In this document: positions 1 through 8,206 of the stretch, one piece after another
Numbering within the stretch: position 1 is the first letter of the stretch
Layout: the number at the start of each line of letters is the position of its first letter
Source of the DNA: Actinokineospora inagensis DSM 44258
GTDB lineage: Bacteria > Actinomycetota > Actinomycetes > Mycobacteriales > Pseudonocardiaceae
DNA: 64,000 bases
Assembly: GCF_000482865.1 (NCBI RefSeq)
Contig: NZ_AXWW01000048.1
Span: 1 to 64,000, forward strand
Direction of reading: 5' to 3'
The notes under the pieces: generated by a model
What the model saw: only the letters and a program-made list of their open reading frames with translations
The model's database searches: none
What the model was told of the DNA's origin: nothing
Program-made: the position numbers and the translations under genes

Positions 1-876
1 TCAGTAGCGGAAGGCTCTGGGGTGGTCGGTCCACCAGGCGATCAGGGACTCGTTGTCCCGGCCGTTCTTCTTCGCCAGTCGTAGGCGCTGTTCCAGGTCG
101 GCGGTGAGTTCCTTGATGAACTGGAAGGTCTGCTCCATGGTGAGTGCGGTCTCCTCGATCGCGGTCAGTTTGTGGCGGTGTTCGGCGACCGCGTCGGGGT
201 GGTCGCGGTAGAGGATCGCGCCGTCGAGGTCGACGCACACGGCGGCGGTCTTGTCGGCCAGGGTGACGATCCGGTAGGAGGCCGCGTTGTCGGTCAGCAC
301 GTCCGGGACCATGCGGATGGTGACGTTGTCCTTGTCCGCGGCGCGGAGCAGGCTGCGGAACTGTCCGATGGTGGTCTGCAGGTCGCGGGCGGAGCGGATG
401 AACGCGACCTCGCCGATCAGGTGCGTGTAGGTCGGTGTCGTCTTGCGGCGCCTGCTGTAGCGGAACTCGTGTCGTCGACTCGCCCGGGTCCGCAACTCCG
501 GCGGAAGGTCCATCGGGGAGAACGTGACCACCTCGTGCGCCTCGGCCTCCAGCACCTGCCACGCCACCCGGTCGACCGGAAGCCGCCCGTACCCGAACAG
601 GGACCCGGCGATCCACTGGTACTGCTCGACCTGTCCCTTGAGCACCACCACCGCCGCGACGTCGTGATCGGCGGTGACTCCACACAACCCGAGCAGCCGA
701 ACCACGTCCTCGTCGGCCATCCGCTGATCCCCCCTCAACCACCGCGACAACTTGTCCGCACTGACCCCCAGATCAGACGCCAACCACGCATGGGTATACC
801 CAGCCTCGTCCGCCAGATCCTGCAGAAGCACCGCGAACACCCGCCTACCGATCGAGAACTTCCGTTGAGACGCCAT
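1..876 (-). CDS. XRE-family HTH protein with DUF5753 (Scr1-like)
   Basis: A 291-aa cytoplasmic protein complete at the window edge, with its TGA stop at bases 1-3. An N-terminal helix-turn-helix lies at about residues 28-55 (LASDLGVSADKLSRWLRG). The long C-terminal part (about 100-270), with predicted alternating strands and helices and the segment IRSARDLQTTIGQFRSLL, looks like the DUF5753 ligand or partner domain of the actinobacterial Scr1 family. Members of that family usually occur in many copies and act as DNA-binding regulators, often beside a small partner protein. Here a 136-aa unknown protein follows the same strand upstream (980-1390), so the two may form a pair. The regulated target is not evident. 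Confidence 0.8.
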   Translation of the reverse strand: MASQRKFSIGRRVFAVLLQDLADEAGYTHAWLASDLGVSADKLSRWLRGDQRMADEDVVRLLGLCGVTADHDVAAVVVLKGQVEQYQWIAGSLFGYGRLPVDRVAWQVLEAEAHEVVTFSPMDLPPELRTRASRRHEFRYSRRRKTTPTYTHLIGEVAFIRSARDLQTTIGQFRSLLRAADKDNVTIRMVPDVLTDNAASYRIVTLADKTAAVCVDLDGAILYRDHPDAVAEHRHKLTAIEETALTMEQTFQFIKELTADLEQRLRLAKKNGRDNESLIAWWTDHPRAFRY

Positions 877-979
877 AATCCTTCCTGCTTTGCCGATCGC
901 GATATGACTAACGTGAGCTTGACCCAGAACCGGTGGGGGCGCGGTGGGTCCTCTAGATCTACCTGTATATCCGCTGGGT

Positions 980-1390
980 TTAGTAGGTCTCCGTGGCTTG
1001 CCAACGCAGCCAGTGCAGGACGCGGTCGCCGCTGCGGTCGCCGGTGATTCCGTGCAACAGGGTCGGGTCCAGTGGGGCGATGGCCATGATCGGTGTGCCG
1101 TCGGCGAGTTCGGCGTAGGCGTGGGCCTGGGGGTTGTCGTCGCAGTGGTGCAGGATCAGTGATGCGGAGGTGAGGGTGTCAAGCCAGACCAGCAGTGCGG
1201 CGCAGCTTGTCGGCTGGTCGGTGCTCGGCATGCAGACTTCAACCCGTCCGTGGCCGCTGCCGCCCGCGCGAACACTCACGTTGGCGAGTGGAAGGGCGGG
1301 ATGGCGGGCCACGTGCGTGCGCAGGGCGGAAATCGCTTCGTCGAGCGAGGCCCAGGCGATCGTGTTGGTGGCGTCCAGCGTGGACGTCAT
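980..1390 (-). CDS. Small hypothetical protein, possible partner of the DUF5753 regulator
   Basis: A 136-aa soluble protein. The ATG at 1390 has a strong ribosome binding site (GGAGGAAA on the minus strand), so this start is well supported. No catalytic motif is visible. The protein is mixed alpha/beta and contains the segment MPSTDQPTSCAALLVWLDTL. It is transcribed toward the DUF5753 gene with an intervening gap of about 100 bp, and divergently from the XRE-TPR regulator. It is not a typical DUF397 protein, the common Scr1 partner, because it is longer and lacks the expected short basic core. Function unknown. Confidence 0.6.
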   Translation of the reverse strand: MTSTLDATNTIAWASLDEAISALRTHVARHPALPLANVSVRAGGSGHGRVEVCMPSTDQPTSCAALLVWLDTLTSASLILHHCDDNPQAHAYAELADGTPIMAIAPLDPTLLHGITGDRSGDRVLHWLRWQATETY

Positions 1391-1509
1391 GCTGTGTTTC
1401 CTCCATTGGTCGAGATCCTGAGGTAAGCGGTCGTGTCCCAGACTTTGCTCGCCACTGGCGATGTTCGGAACGCCGGACCGTGGGATGTCAAGGGGAGGAA
1501 TAGGGGACG

Positions 1510-1602
1510 ATGAGCAGGATCGCTCGCGAGCTCGCTAGAGCACACGGTGTGCGACGATGTCTCCCGGTGAGAAGGGAGTCGGCCCGTGTCAGTGCACAAT
1601 GA
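1510..1602 (+). CDS. Possible short upstream ORF overlapping the XRE-TPR start
   Basis: A 30-codon ORF with ATG at 1510, preceded by a purine-rich GGGGAGGAATAGGGG stretch at the right distance for a ribosome binding site. It ends at TGA 1600-1602, 17 bases inside the XRE-TPR gene in another frame. The product is arginine and alanine rich and matches nothing I know. It might couple translation of the downstream regulator, or be chance. Two palindromes lie within it: GCTCGCGAGC at 1522-1531, and GCACAC/GTGTGC around 1546. Confidence 0.25.
   Translation: MSRIARELARAHGVRRCLPVRRESARVSAQ
1540..1552. promoter_or_regulatory. Inverted repeat upstream of XRE-TPR regulator
   Basis: GCACAC-G-GTGTGC, six-base arms with one central base, 34 bases before the GTG start at 1586. 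Short palindromes at this distance from an XRE regulator are commonly autoregulatory operators. This assignment is inferred from position only. Confidence 0.3.
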
Positions 1603-2905
1603 TCGGCTGCGAGCACTACGGGAGCGGACCGAGTCCGCAGTCACGCCCGGCGAGCACTTGAGCCGGGCCGAGTTGGCCGACCTTGTCAATGCCTGGGTGT
1701 ACAAGCATCGAGGTCGGGACGTCGAGTTGACCGCCAACTACATCGGCAAACTGGAACGGGGGTTGATCAAGTGGCCGCAGCGGGACTACCGAGAAGGGCT
1801 TCGGGCTGTTCTCGGTGCGGGAACCGACGCGGAGTTGGGGTTTACCCGCAACCAGTTGACCACGGCTAACGTCGAAGACGTGAACCGCTCAGAATTCCTT
1901 CGCACCTCAGTGGGCGTGGTGGCAGGCGCGTTGGTCACGCCGTTGACCTGGCCGCCGCTGAACTCACGACCGATCCCAGTTCCAGTCGCGGTGGGGCCTG
2001 GGGACATCGAAGCTGTGCGGATCGCCGCAAGGCTGTTCGGTGCGTGGGACCACACCTACGGCGGTGGTGTGGTCCGACAGGCTGTGGCTGCCCAACTCCA
2101 GCACTCGGCGGGCCTGCTCAACGCACGGTGCGATCCAAGCCTGCGAGAAGAATTGTTCGGCGCGGTCGGGTATCTCGGGCACACCTCGGCCTTCATGGCG
2201 TTCGACGCGTATGCCCACGACGATGCCCGGAACATGTTCCGATTCGCGTTGGCGTGCGCTGAGGAGGCAGACAACTGGCACCTGCGCGCCAAGGTGTTGT
2301 CCAGCATGGCCCGACAAGAGATCTGGTGCGACAATCCGGACAGCGGTCTCACGTTGATCGAGTTGGCGATGGTTCGATCCGATCGGCTCACCGCGACCGA
2401 ACGAGCCATGTTGTTGACGGCCAGGGCAAGGGCATTGGCCAAACTGGGGAGGGTGTCAGACACCGTGCGGACCATTGGGTTGGCCGATGAGCAGTTCAGT
2501 CAGGCAGAACCCGCCAATGACCCAGCGTGGATGGCCTACTACGACGCCGCCCAACATTACGGAGACACCGGGCACGCCCTGTTCGACCTCGCTGTTCACG
2601 GTCGGTTCGGCAACGAAGCGGCCAGCAGACTGGATGCGGCGGTACGCGGGCACACCGAGCCCTACGCACGGTCTCGGGCAATCTCCGGCATCAAACTCGC
2701 CTCACTGACCATGCGCATCGGTGACCCTGACCAAGCCGCGCAGATCGGCGCCCGTGCGCTGGCCGAAGCGGACACCATCACCTCACGACGAGCCTCCGAC
2801 GACCTTCGAGAACTCAGCGGCTTCGCGCAGAGACACGGGCGGCGAGAAGACGTTCAGGAACTCCGCAGCGCGATCCACCACCGGCTGAAGATCGCGCCCC
2901 GATGA
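1586..2905 (+). CDS. XRE-family transcriptional regulator with TPR-like C-terminus
   Basis: A 439-aa protein starting at GTG 1586 behind GAGAAGGGA. Residues about 25-75 form a helix-turn-helix of the kind found in actinobacterial XRE regulators (LADLVNAWVYKHRG, then YIGKLERGLIKWP). The rest (about 140-430) is all-helical with repeated A-x3-A and L-x-A patterns resembling degenerate tetratricopeptide repeats. This architecture is common in Streptomyces and Pseudonocardiaceae signal-responsive regulators. The stop overlaps the ATG of a phosphotransferase (ATGA, 2902-2905), so the two are co-translated. Base composition is visibly less GC-rich than in the housekeeping genes to the right, consistent with accessory origin. 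Confidence 0.75.
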   Translation: MSVHNDRLRALRERTESAVTPGEHLSRAELADLVNAWVYKHRGRDVELTANYIGKLERGLIKWPQRDYREGLRAVLGAGTDAELGFTRNQLTTANVEDVNRSEFLRTSVGVVAGALVTPLTWPPLNSRPIPVPVAVGPGDIEAVRIAARLFGAWDHTYGGGVVRQAVAAQLQHSAGLLNARCDPSLREELFGAVGYLGHTSAFMAFDAYAHDDARNMFRFALACAEEADNWHLRAKVLSSMARQEIWCDNPDSGLTLIELAMVRSDRLTATERAMLLTARARALAKLGRVSDTVRTIGLADEQFSQAEPANDPAWMAYYDAAQHYGDTGHALFDLAVHGRFGNEAASRLDAAVRGHTEPYARSRAISGIKLASLTMRIGDPDQAAQIGARALAEADTITSRRASDDLRELSGFAQRHGRREDVQELRSAIHHRLKIAPR

Positions 2906-3792
2906 ACGACCTACGAGTCGCCCGCGAGGCACTTGATCGAGCTTGCGCTCAGGCGGGTGTGGCCTCGGCAGGCGCAGTCGCGCTTCGAGTCAGCGAGAAT
3001 ACGATCTTTCGGCTCCATGCCCACCTAGTCGCACGTGTCTCCCGGCCAGGTCATGTGAAATCCGCCCGGCACGAGGTCGCCGCCGCCAGGTGGATGCACA
3101 AGACCGGCATCTCGGCAGTCCGCCTGGCAGGCCCGGCCGAGCAGCCCTTCGTTGTCGACGATCGGGCAGTCACGTTCTGGCATGAACTCCCGTCACACCG
3201 ACACGGCACCCCAGCGGAGATGGCCGAAGCCCTGTCGCGGTTGCACCGCGCGCCACCACCCTGTGGTGGCGCTCTCGGACACATCGAACCGTTCGTCCGA
3301 GTTCGGTCACGCATCGACCGCGGGTTGACCCTCACTGCGTCCGACCGCGCTTGGTTGCATTCCCACCTGGCTGAACTGAACCAACAGTGGTCCGACAGGC
3401 CGTCAGGTGCCCAGGAGTGTGTGGTGCACGGCGACGCCTGGTCAGGCAACATCGTCGTCACAGCCACCGGCCAGGTCGTCTTCCTCGACCTCGAGCGCAC
3501 CGCCATCGGCCCACCGGAATGGGACCTGGTGCACACTGCCATCAAACACCACTCCTTCGGCCTCGTCTCCCGCCCGGACTACACCGCCTTCTGCAACGCC
3601 TACGGGGCAGACGTCACTGACTGGGTCGGATACCCCCTGTTCCGCGACATCCGCGAACTCCGCATGACCACCATGGCTGCCCAGTTGGCAGCAGAGGACC
3701 CCCGCCTCGCCCACCAGGCAGCACACCGCATCGAATGTCTGCGTGGCCTACACGGTCCCCGACCATGGCCAGGGTGGTCAGCCCTGCCGTAA
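2902..3792 (+). CDS. Aminoglycoside phosphotransferase (APH)/choline kinase family protein
   Basis: A 296-aa cytoplasmic protein of the APH fold. The catalytic-loop signature HGDAWSGNIV at about residues 175-184 is the Brenner motif (HxDxxxxN). It is followed by the metal-binding segment FLDLERTAIGPPEWDLV at about 195-211. The N-terminal lobe (about 20-110) carries the nucleotide-binding strands. Family members phosphorylate small molecules such as aminoglycosides, macrolides, choline or homoserine; the sequence does not tell which. Coupling by ATGA to an XRE-TPR regulator suggests a small signalling or modification unit rather than a dedicated resistance gene. Confidence 0.75.
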   Translation: MNDLRVAREALDRACAQAGVASAGAVALRVSENTIFRLHAHLVARVSRPGHVKSARHEVAAARWMHKTGISAVRLAGPAEQPFVVDDRAVTFWHELPSHRHGTPAEMAEALSRLHRAPPPCGGALGHIEPFVRVRSRIDRGLTLTASDRAWLHSHLAELNQQWSDRPSGAQECVVHGDAWSGNIVVTATGQVVFLDLERTAIGPPEWDLVHTAIKHHSFGLVSRPDYTAFCNAYGADVTDWVGYPLFRDIRELRMTTMAAQLAAEDPRLAHQAAHRIECLRGLHGPRPWPGWSALP

Positions 3793-3946
3793 CAGAACCC
3801 CCACCTACACAGACACAGACACAGCGAACCCGACCAACAACCCACCATGAGACCCAACTTGACTCCACCACAACGGGCAGTTGGTGTCGGCGGGTCCCGA
3901 GGCGCGCGGCGCAGGCTGGTGGGCTTCGTCGATATGGGGTGGAGTC

Positions 3947-3964
3947 TTTTTTTTTGGGGGGGGG
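3947..3964. repeat. T9-G9 homopolymer tract
   Basis: Nine T residues (3947-3955) run directly into nine G residues (3956-3964) in the 217-bp gap between two convergent genes. Runs this long are rare in a genome of this composition. The 11-base string GCTTCGTCGAT occurs on both sides (3922 and 3982). The tract may be slippage-prone, or a sequencing or assembly error. Confidence 0.7.
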
Positions 3965-4009
3965 CGGTGTGTTGGGTGTGGCGCTTCGTCGATGAGGGGG
4001 TGGGTGGGG

Positions 4010-4675
4010 TTAGAGGTGTTTGAGTGCTTCTCGGCGGGAGAGGGGGGAGAGGGTGGGGTGGTTGTCTACAAAGGACTTTACCCATCCGGGTTCTACTCGC
4101 GCGTACTGCCGCAGTGCCCATCCAATGGCTTTTCGGAGGAAGAAGTCCTTGTCCTCCGCATTGGCCTCAATCGCATAAGTCAACAGTTCAAGGTCGGTTT
4201 CCGCCTTCGCGCCCAGTTGGCAGATTACTGATACTCGTCGCTTCCACAGGTCTGGGTCGGCGGCCCAGGTGCGGATTTGTGGGGTCATGAAGTCGGCGTC
4301 GGCGAGCAGCAGTGGGCCGATGTGGCGGTTGGCGATTTCGTCGACGAAGTCCCACCAAGCTCCTGAGACCACGTAAGAACTGTACGTCGGCAGCAGGCCA
4401 ACGCCCCGCCAGCCGGCGTGTTTCTTCAGTCCCAATAGGTCCAGTGCGACGTACCGTTCCTCGCGGTACTTGGCTTCCCACCACAACCGGCCGGTGACGT
4501 CGAGCCATTCGGAGCGGGTTTCGAGGGCCGGGAGCCCGCGCACGAGTGCGGCGCGCGCGGGCTTGGGGACTCCTCGGAACGGCATGTCCGACTTCATGTA
4601 CCGCTGCATCTCCGGTGCCCGTTCAGGGTCACCGGCTGAGGCCAGGGCGGCGCGTACCACTGCGGCGATGTCCAC
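4010..4675 (-). CDS. DNA alkylation repair protein, AlkD-like HEAT-repeat glycosylase
   Basis: A protein of about 221 aa beginning at GTG 4675 (MDIAAVVRAAL...). It is all-helical with HEAT-like repeats. The hallmark segments of the AlkD/AlkC family (PF08713) are present: KSDMPFRGV near residue 31, WWEAKYREERYVALDLL, SGAWWDFVDEIA, LWKRRVSVI, and KAIGWALRQYARVEPGWV near the C-terminus. AlkD enzymes remove N3- and N7-alkylated purines without base flipping. The length fits the family (about 220-240). The gene starts 14 bases after the stop of the haem peroxidase on the same strand, so the two are probably co-transcribed. No clear ribosome binding site precedes the GTG, so translational coupling is likely. 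Confidence 0.85.
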   Translation of the reverse strand: MDIAAVVRAALASAGDPERAPEMQRYMKSDMPFRGVPKPARAALVRGLPALETRSEWLDVTGRLWWEAKYREERYVALDLLGLKKHAGWRGVGLLPTYSSYVVSGAWWDFVDEIANRHIGPLLLADADFMTPQIRTWAADPDLWKRRVSVICQLGAKAETDLELLTYAIEANAEDKDFFLRKAIGWALRQYARVEPGWVKSFVDNHPTLSPLSRREALKHL

Positions 4676-4689
4676 AGTGGCACGGTAGC

Positions 4690-6318
4690 TCAGTCGCCGA
4701 GGGGGTTGAGGAGGTCGGCCTTTCCTTCGAAGGCGAACAGCAGGAGGTCGGTCATCCGGAAGGTGGTGGTGTCCGGGCCGAGGGTGGGGCGCCACCACGG
4801 TTCGCGGACGATGGAGGTGCGGGAGCCTTCCATGGCGCGGTGGAAGACCTCGGCGACGATGCGGCCGCCGACGGGGCCGAGGCGGCCGCCGGTCAACTCC
4901 GCCTCGCGGAGGATGTAGAACCACAGTGGGGTGTTGGCGACGACGGCGTCCCGTGTGGACTCCGGGAGCACCGCTGCGCCGTTGCCCTCGACGATCTGCG
5001 TGGCGGTGAGCGGGGTGACGCCGAGGAACCGCGCCATTTGTTGCCCGGTGGCGAGTTCGACCATGCTGGCCCGGGTGAGGTTGCGGAAGGCCAGGTTCCG
5101 GTTGATCTCCGGGAACGCGCCGCCGCGACCGGCGAAGGTGCCTGCCGGAAGATCGGCCAAGGGGTCGACCAGCAGCGAGTCGATCCGCTTCGCGGTGTTG
5201 CCGCCGCCGGTGGGTGGGGCGAGGTCGGGTCGTCCGGCCTCGGTGAAGTCGTAGAGGCGGCGGAAGTCGGCGATCCAGTTCGTCGGGAGGCGGTCGACGG
5301 TGCCGGAGTTCGGGTTGTCCAGGTCGTCGATCGTGCCGCCGGTGAAGTTGCCGCTGGTGCCGGTGAAGGTGAACAGCAACAACAGCGACGCGACCGGACC
5401 GGGGCCGCCGGAGTTGAACACCCGGTTCCACTGGTACGCGTCGCGGACCATGCTGTGGCCCAGGCGGTACGCGGCGATGGAGAACTCGATCGGCATGGTC
5501 GGGCGGGTGTCGTGCGCGTGCGGGTCGAAGAACCGCCTGCCATTGGTGAACACGTCGGCGACGATCGACGGGTCGACCACCCGCGGTAGGAAATCGGTGC
5601 GCAGCAGCCACTGGTAATGGCGCACCACCAGGTCCCTGGCCGCCTCGAACAGCCTGCGGTCGTGGATGCCGGTCAGCGCGAGGTGCTCCACCACCCGGTT
5701 GTGGAAGCGGATGAACGCCAGGTGGGTCTGCGCGACCACCAGGTTCTCGTCGTTGCGGGCGTCCGGGATCAGCGGGGCGCGCCGGTCCGCTGGAGTGCCC
5801 GAGCCGCCGCCGACCCGGGGCAGGTCGAACCCGGTCAGCTCCACCCGCACCCGGTCGTCCGGGAAGGTGGACGCCGATGTGCTGCCGACCTTCAACCGGA
5901 CCTGGTCGTCGGCGTAGAACCGGCGGTCCTGCGGGTCGTGCGGGCCGCGGCCGTAGAGCGAGTCCAGGTCCAGCGCGGGTGACCGGCTCTGCACGAGGTC
6001 GTCGACGGTGACGTCCGAGCCCAGTTGGGTGGCGGTGCGGTCGATGGTCAGGTCGTGGTCGACGAACTGGCCGAGGTAGGTGTACCCGGCCGGGACGTCC
6101 CCGTCCGGCTGCGGCCTCGCCTCGGTGATGGCGGTGGCCAGCGCCACCCGCAGCGCCTCGTCGGTGCGCGGGCCGCGCGGACCGAGCCGGGAGAAGCGGA
6201 ACCGGCGCAGCTCCTCCTCCGCCGAGGCGGGCCGGACCACCGGCTCGCCGTCGCCACCCGACTGGATGATGCCCTCGCCGACCACGAAGAAACTGTCACG
6301 AGCATGGCGTGCTGCCAT
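4690..6318 (-). CDS. Animal-type (peroxidase-cyclooxygenase) haem peroxidase
   Basis: A 542-aa protein starting at ATG 6318. The distal-histidine motif GQFVDHDLT lies at about residues 104-112. The catalytic arginine region reads PDARNDENLVVAQTHLAFIRFHNRVVE near 190-216, and the proximal-histidine helix EFSIAAYRLGHSMVRD near 287-302. These are the three signatures of the PF03098 animal haem peroxidases, the superfamily of myeloperoxidase and PGHS. Bacterial members oxidise halides or organic substrates with hydrogen peroxide. No signal peptide is evident, so the protein is probably cytoplasmic or released without Sec. It is the first gene of a probable two-gene unit with the AlkD-like glycosylase. 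Confidence 0.85.
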   Translation of the reverse strand: MAARHARDSFFVVGEGIIQSGGDGEPVVRPASAEEELRRFRFSRLGPRGPRTDEALRVALATAITEARPQPDGDVPAGYTYLGQFVDHDLTIDRTATQLGSDVTVDDLVQSRSPALDLDSLYGRGPHDPQDRRFYADDQVRLKVGSTSASTFPDDRVRVELTGFDLPRVGGGSGTPADRRAPLIPDARNDENLVVAQTHLAFIRFHNRVVEHLALTGIHDRRLFEAARDLVVRHYQWLLRTDFLPRVVDPSIVADVFTNGRRFFDPHAHDTRPTMPIEFSIAAYRLGHSMVRDAYQWNRVFNSGGPGPVASLLLLFTFTGTSGNFTGGTIDDLDNPNSGTVDRLPTNWIADFRRLYDFTEAGRPDLAPPTGGGNTAKRIDSLLVDPLADLPAGTFAGRGGAFPEINRNLAFRNLTRASMVELATGQQMARFLGVTPLTATQIVEGNGAAVLPESTRDAVVANTPLWFYILREAELTGGRLGPVGGRIVAEVFHRAMEGSRTSIVREPWWRPTLGPDTTTFRMTDLLLFAFEGKADLLNPLGD

Positions 6319-6574
6319 TGGTGAACCCCCACGGATCGTTGCGGCGCCCGGGAAAAGGACGCCCTGGAATGAGGGACGCGTGTAGTTCGCCGTTTCCCGT
6401 TCTCTCCCCAGAGAACCGGCGGAATCCCCCTGGACCCAGGCTACCGGAATTCGCGGAGCGGCCGTCGGCGGAATTCCGGAACCCGGGGTGTGGCCTACGA
6501 CTCGGCCCGGCCCGTAGGTTCCGGCGGTGGCGGTTTTTCGCGCGGGAAACGGATCAGTGGTGATCGGTAAATGG

Positions 6575-7051
6575 TCAGCCTGCGGTTTCCGTGCGACCGG
6601 TGGGCGGTTTCCGGCGGGCCAGTGCCAACCCCGTGTCGACCAGGTCGGTGCGGTCCAAGGTGGACAGATCGGCCAGGTCGACCCAGGCGGCCATGTCGGT
6701 GGAGCCGTTCTCCTCGAAGCGCAGCTCCCCGCCGATGACGGTGGCCGCGTAGACGATCCGCAGGCCGTGCCAGTCGGTCGCGTTGCCCGCCTTGGCCAGC
6801 GCGCGGCGCAGGCCGGTGCGGGTGAAGTGGCGGCGCACCGAGTCGATGCCGAGCAGGGCGTCGATCCGCACCGCGTACCCGGTTTCCTCGGTGACCTCGC
6901 GGACGGCGGCGTCCTGCGGGTGCTCGCCGTGGTCGATGCCGCCGCCGGGCAGGGTCCACTTCTTGCCCTCCCGGCCCACCCACCGGGCCAACAGGATCTT
7001 GTCCGACTCGACGCACACGGCGTAGGCCGCCACCCGCAGGGACCGCTTCAC
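6575..7051 (-). CDS. NUDIX hydrolase
   Basis: A protein of about 158 aa, using GTG 7051 as the start (MKRSLRVAAYAVC). Longer in-frame starts up to 7138 exist but add sequence that is unlike the family. The NUDIX box is perfect at residues 37-59: G-x5-E-x7-REVTEETGY. The family hydrolyses nucleoside diphosphates linked to another moiety. The residues before the box (WTLPGGGIDHGE) fit MutT or ADP-ribose-type house-cleaning enzymes, but the substrate cannot be assigned. The gene is divergent from rpe, with about 176 bp between the starts containing an inverted repeat. Confidence 0.85.
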   Translation of the reverse strand: MKRSLRVAAYAVCVESDKILLARWVGREGKKWTLPGGGIDHGEHPQDAAVREVTEETGYAVRIDALLGIDSVRRHFTRTGLRRALAKAGNATDWHGLRIVYAATVIGGELRFEENGSTDMAAWVDLADLSTLDRTDLVDTGLALARRKPPTGRTETAG

Positions 7052-7147
7052 AGCACGTGAACCTACCGAAGTCGTCAGCGGCCTGGGGCACTGTGCGGTA
7101 GGGGCGGACGCCGTGGTCAGACTGCTGCGGGGACTCAACTAGCGGCT

Positions 7148-7207
7148 CGACCCAGGGGGTTGGCCGGGTCTCGACCTGCCCATACCCAACCAACCCCCCC
7201 TGGGTCG
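7148..7207. repeat. Inverted repeat between the NUDIX gene and rpe
   Basis: CGACCCAGGGGGTTGG (7148-7163) pairs with CCAACCCCCCCTGGGTCG (7190-7207), allowing two extra C residues in the right arm, across a 26-base spacer. It lies in the divergent promoter region just before the rpe minus-10 hexamer. It could be an operator or a hairpin in a leader read leftward. Confidence 0.5.
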
Positions 7208-7213
7208 GCCCAC

Positions 7214-7219
7214 TAGGCT
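7214..7219 (+). promoter_or_regulatory. Minus-10 hexamer of a probable leaderless rpe promoter
   Basis: TAGGCT ends eight bases before the rpe GTG (7228), so transcription would start at or within a base or two of the start codon. No ribosome binding site is present, which fits leaderless translation, common in actinobacteria. The same string CTAGGCTGGTC recurs in the tkt promoter region. Confidence 0.5.
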
Positions 7220-7227
7220 GGTCTCCC

Positions 7228-7911
7228 GTGTCGCACACGCCGATGATCGCCCCCAGCATCCTGTCCGCCGACTTCGCCCGGCTGGCCGACGAACTCGCCG
7301 CCATCGAGGGCTCCGACTGGGTGCACGTCGACGTGATGGACGGGCACTTCGTGCCGAACCTCACCCTGGGCCTCCCGATCGTCGAAGCCCTGCTCAAGGC
7401 GACCGACATCCCGATGGACTGCCACCTGATGATCTCCGACCCGGATCGCTGGGCGGTCGGCTACGCGGAGGCGGGCGCGCACAACGTCACCGTGCACGCC
7501 GAGGCCGCGGGTGACCCCACCCGCATCGCCCGCGACCTGCGCGCCGCCGGGGCCAAGGCCGGTCTGTCGATCAAACCCGGCACCCCGCTCGACCCGTGGC
7601 TCGACGTCCTCCGCGAGTACGACACCCTCCTGATCATGTCCGTCGAACCCGGCTTCGGCGGCCAGAGCTTCATCCCGGACGTCCTCGACAAGGTCCGCAC
7701 CGCCCGCCGCCTCGTCGACACCGGCCACCTCACCGTCCTGGTCGAGATCGACGGCGGCATCAACCCCGACACGATCACCCAGGCCGCCGAAGCAGGCGTC
7801 GACTGCTTCGTCGCAGGCTCCGCCGTCTACGGCGCCGCCGACCCCTCCCGCGCCATCACCGCCCTCCGCGACCAGGCCCGCACCGCCAACCCCCGCTTCA
7901 CCCCCGCCTGA
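7228..7911 (+). CDS. rpe: Ribulose-phosphate 3-epimerase
   Basis: A 227-aa TIM-barrel enzyme that interconverts ribulose 5-phosphate and xylulose 5-phosphate in the pentose phosphate pathway. Family motifs are present in order: the N-terminal [22 protein letters not shown] (His33, Asp35), which supplies metal ligands and the catalytic acid; [19 protein letters not shown]; and the phosphate-binding and catalytic EIDGGIN near residue 177. Length is typical (about 220). The GTG start at 7228 lacks a ribosome binding site and probably heads a leaderless transcript. It lies upstream of the rib operon but is separated from it by about 700 bp, so it is likely its own unit. Confidence 0.95.
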   Translation: MSHTPMIAPSILSADFARLADELAAIEGSDWVHVDVMDGHFVPNLTLGLPIVEALLKATDIPMDCHLMISDPDRWAVGYAEAGAHNVTVHAEAAGDPTRIARDLRAAGAKAGLSIKPGTPLDPWLDVLREYDTLLIMSVEPGFGGQSFIPDVLDKVRTARRLVDTGHLTVLVEIDGGINPDTITQAAEAGVDCFVAGSAVYGAADPSRAITALRDQARTANPRFTPA

Positions 7912-8030
7912 CCGCACCCCACGTGGCTGCACTCCACGTGGCCGCACCCCACCTGGCTGCACCTCGCCCGGCCGCATCCCACTTTGATCACACTCAACCT
8001 GACTGCACCCCGCCTGGCTGACGCCCCGCA
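7912..8030 (+). repeat. Degenerate 15-bp tandem array downstream of rpe
   Basis: About seven units on the pattern CCACGTGGCTGCACC run head to tail from just after the rpe stop. Units drift (CCACGTGGCCGCACC, CCACCTGGCTGCACC, CAACCTGACTGCACC) while the GCAC core keeps a 15-base rhythm. No gene is seen here. It lies on the downstream side of the minus-strand intergenic element at 8129-8284. Confidence 0.6.
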
Positions 8031-8128
8031 CGTCCGCCCAAGGCCGGCGCCTTCCCCGCGAACGCCCCTGCCACCCACCTGCCCGCGCGCTTCGTGCCCC
8101 CACGCCCGGCGAGTTCGCCCGATCCAGC

Positions 8129-8206
8129 TCACCCGATCAAGCGGTTGACCTCCGCCCGGCACGTGGTCCAGACAGGAGCCCGCCCACCCGGGGCTCGGGG
8201 GCCCAT
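8129..8206 (-). CDS. Putative 25-aa leaderless peptide in intergenic element, copy 1
   Basis: ATG at 8206 begins five bases after the TACCGT hexamer, the spacing expected for a leaderless transcript. The 25-codon ORF reads MGPRAPGG... and ends ...VNRLIG. Its counterpart at 63344-63421 is also exactly 25 codons (MGDRPPGG...VNRWCG), with MG, R, PGG and VNR at the same positions. Several differences between the two are synonymous (CGA/CGG, CCT/CCC, AAC/AAT). Function unknown. The conservation could also act at the DNA or RNA level, because the 25.9-kb copy is frameshifted. Confidence 0.35.
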   Translation of the reverse strand: MGPRAPGGRAPVWTTCRAEVNRLIG

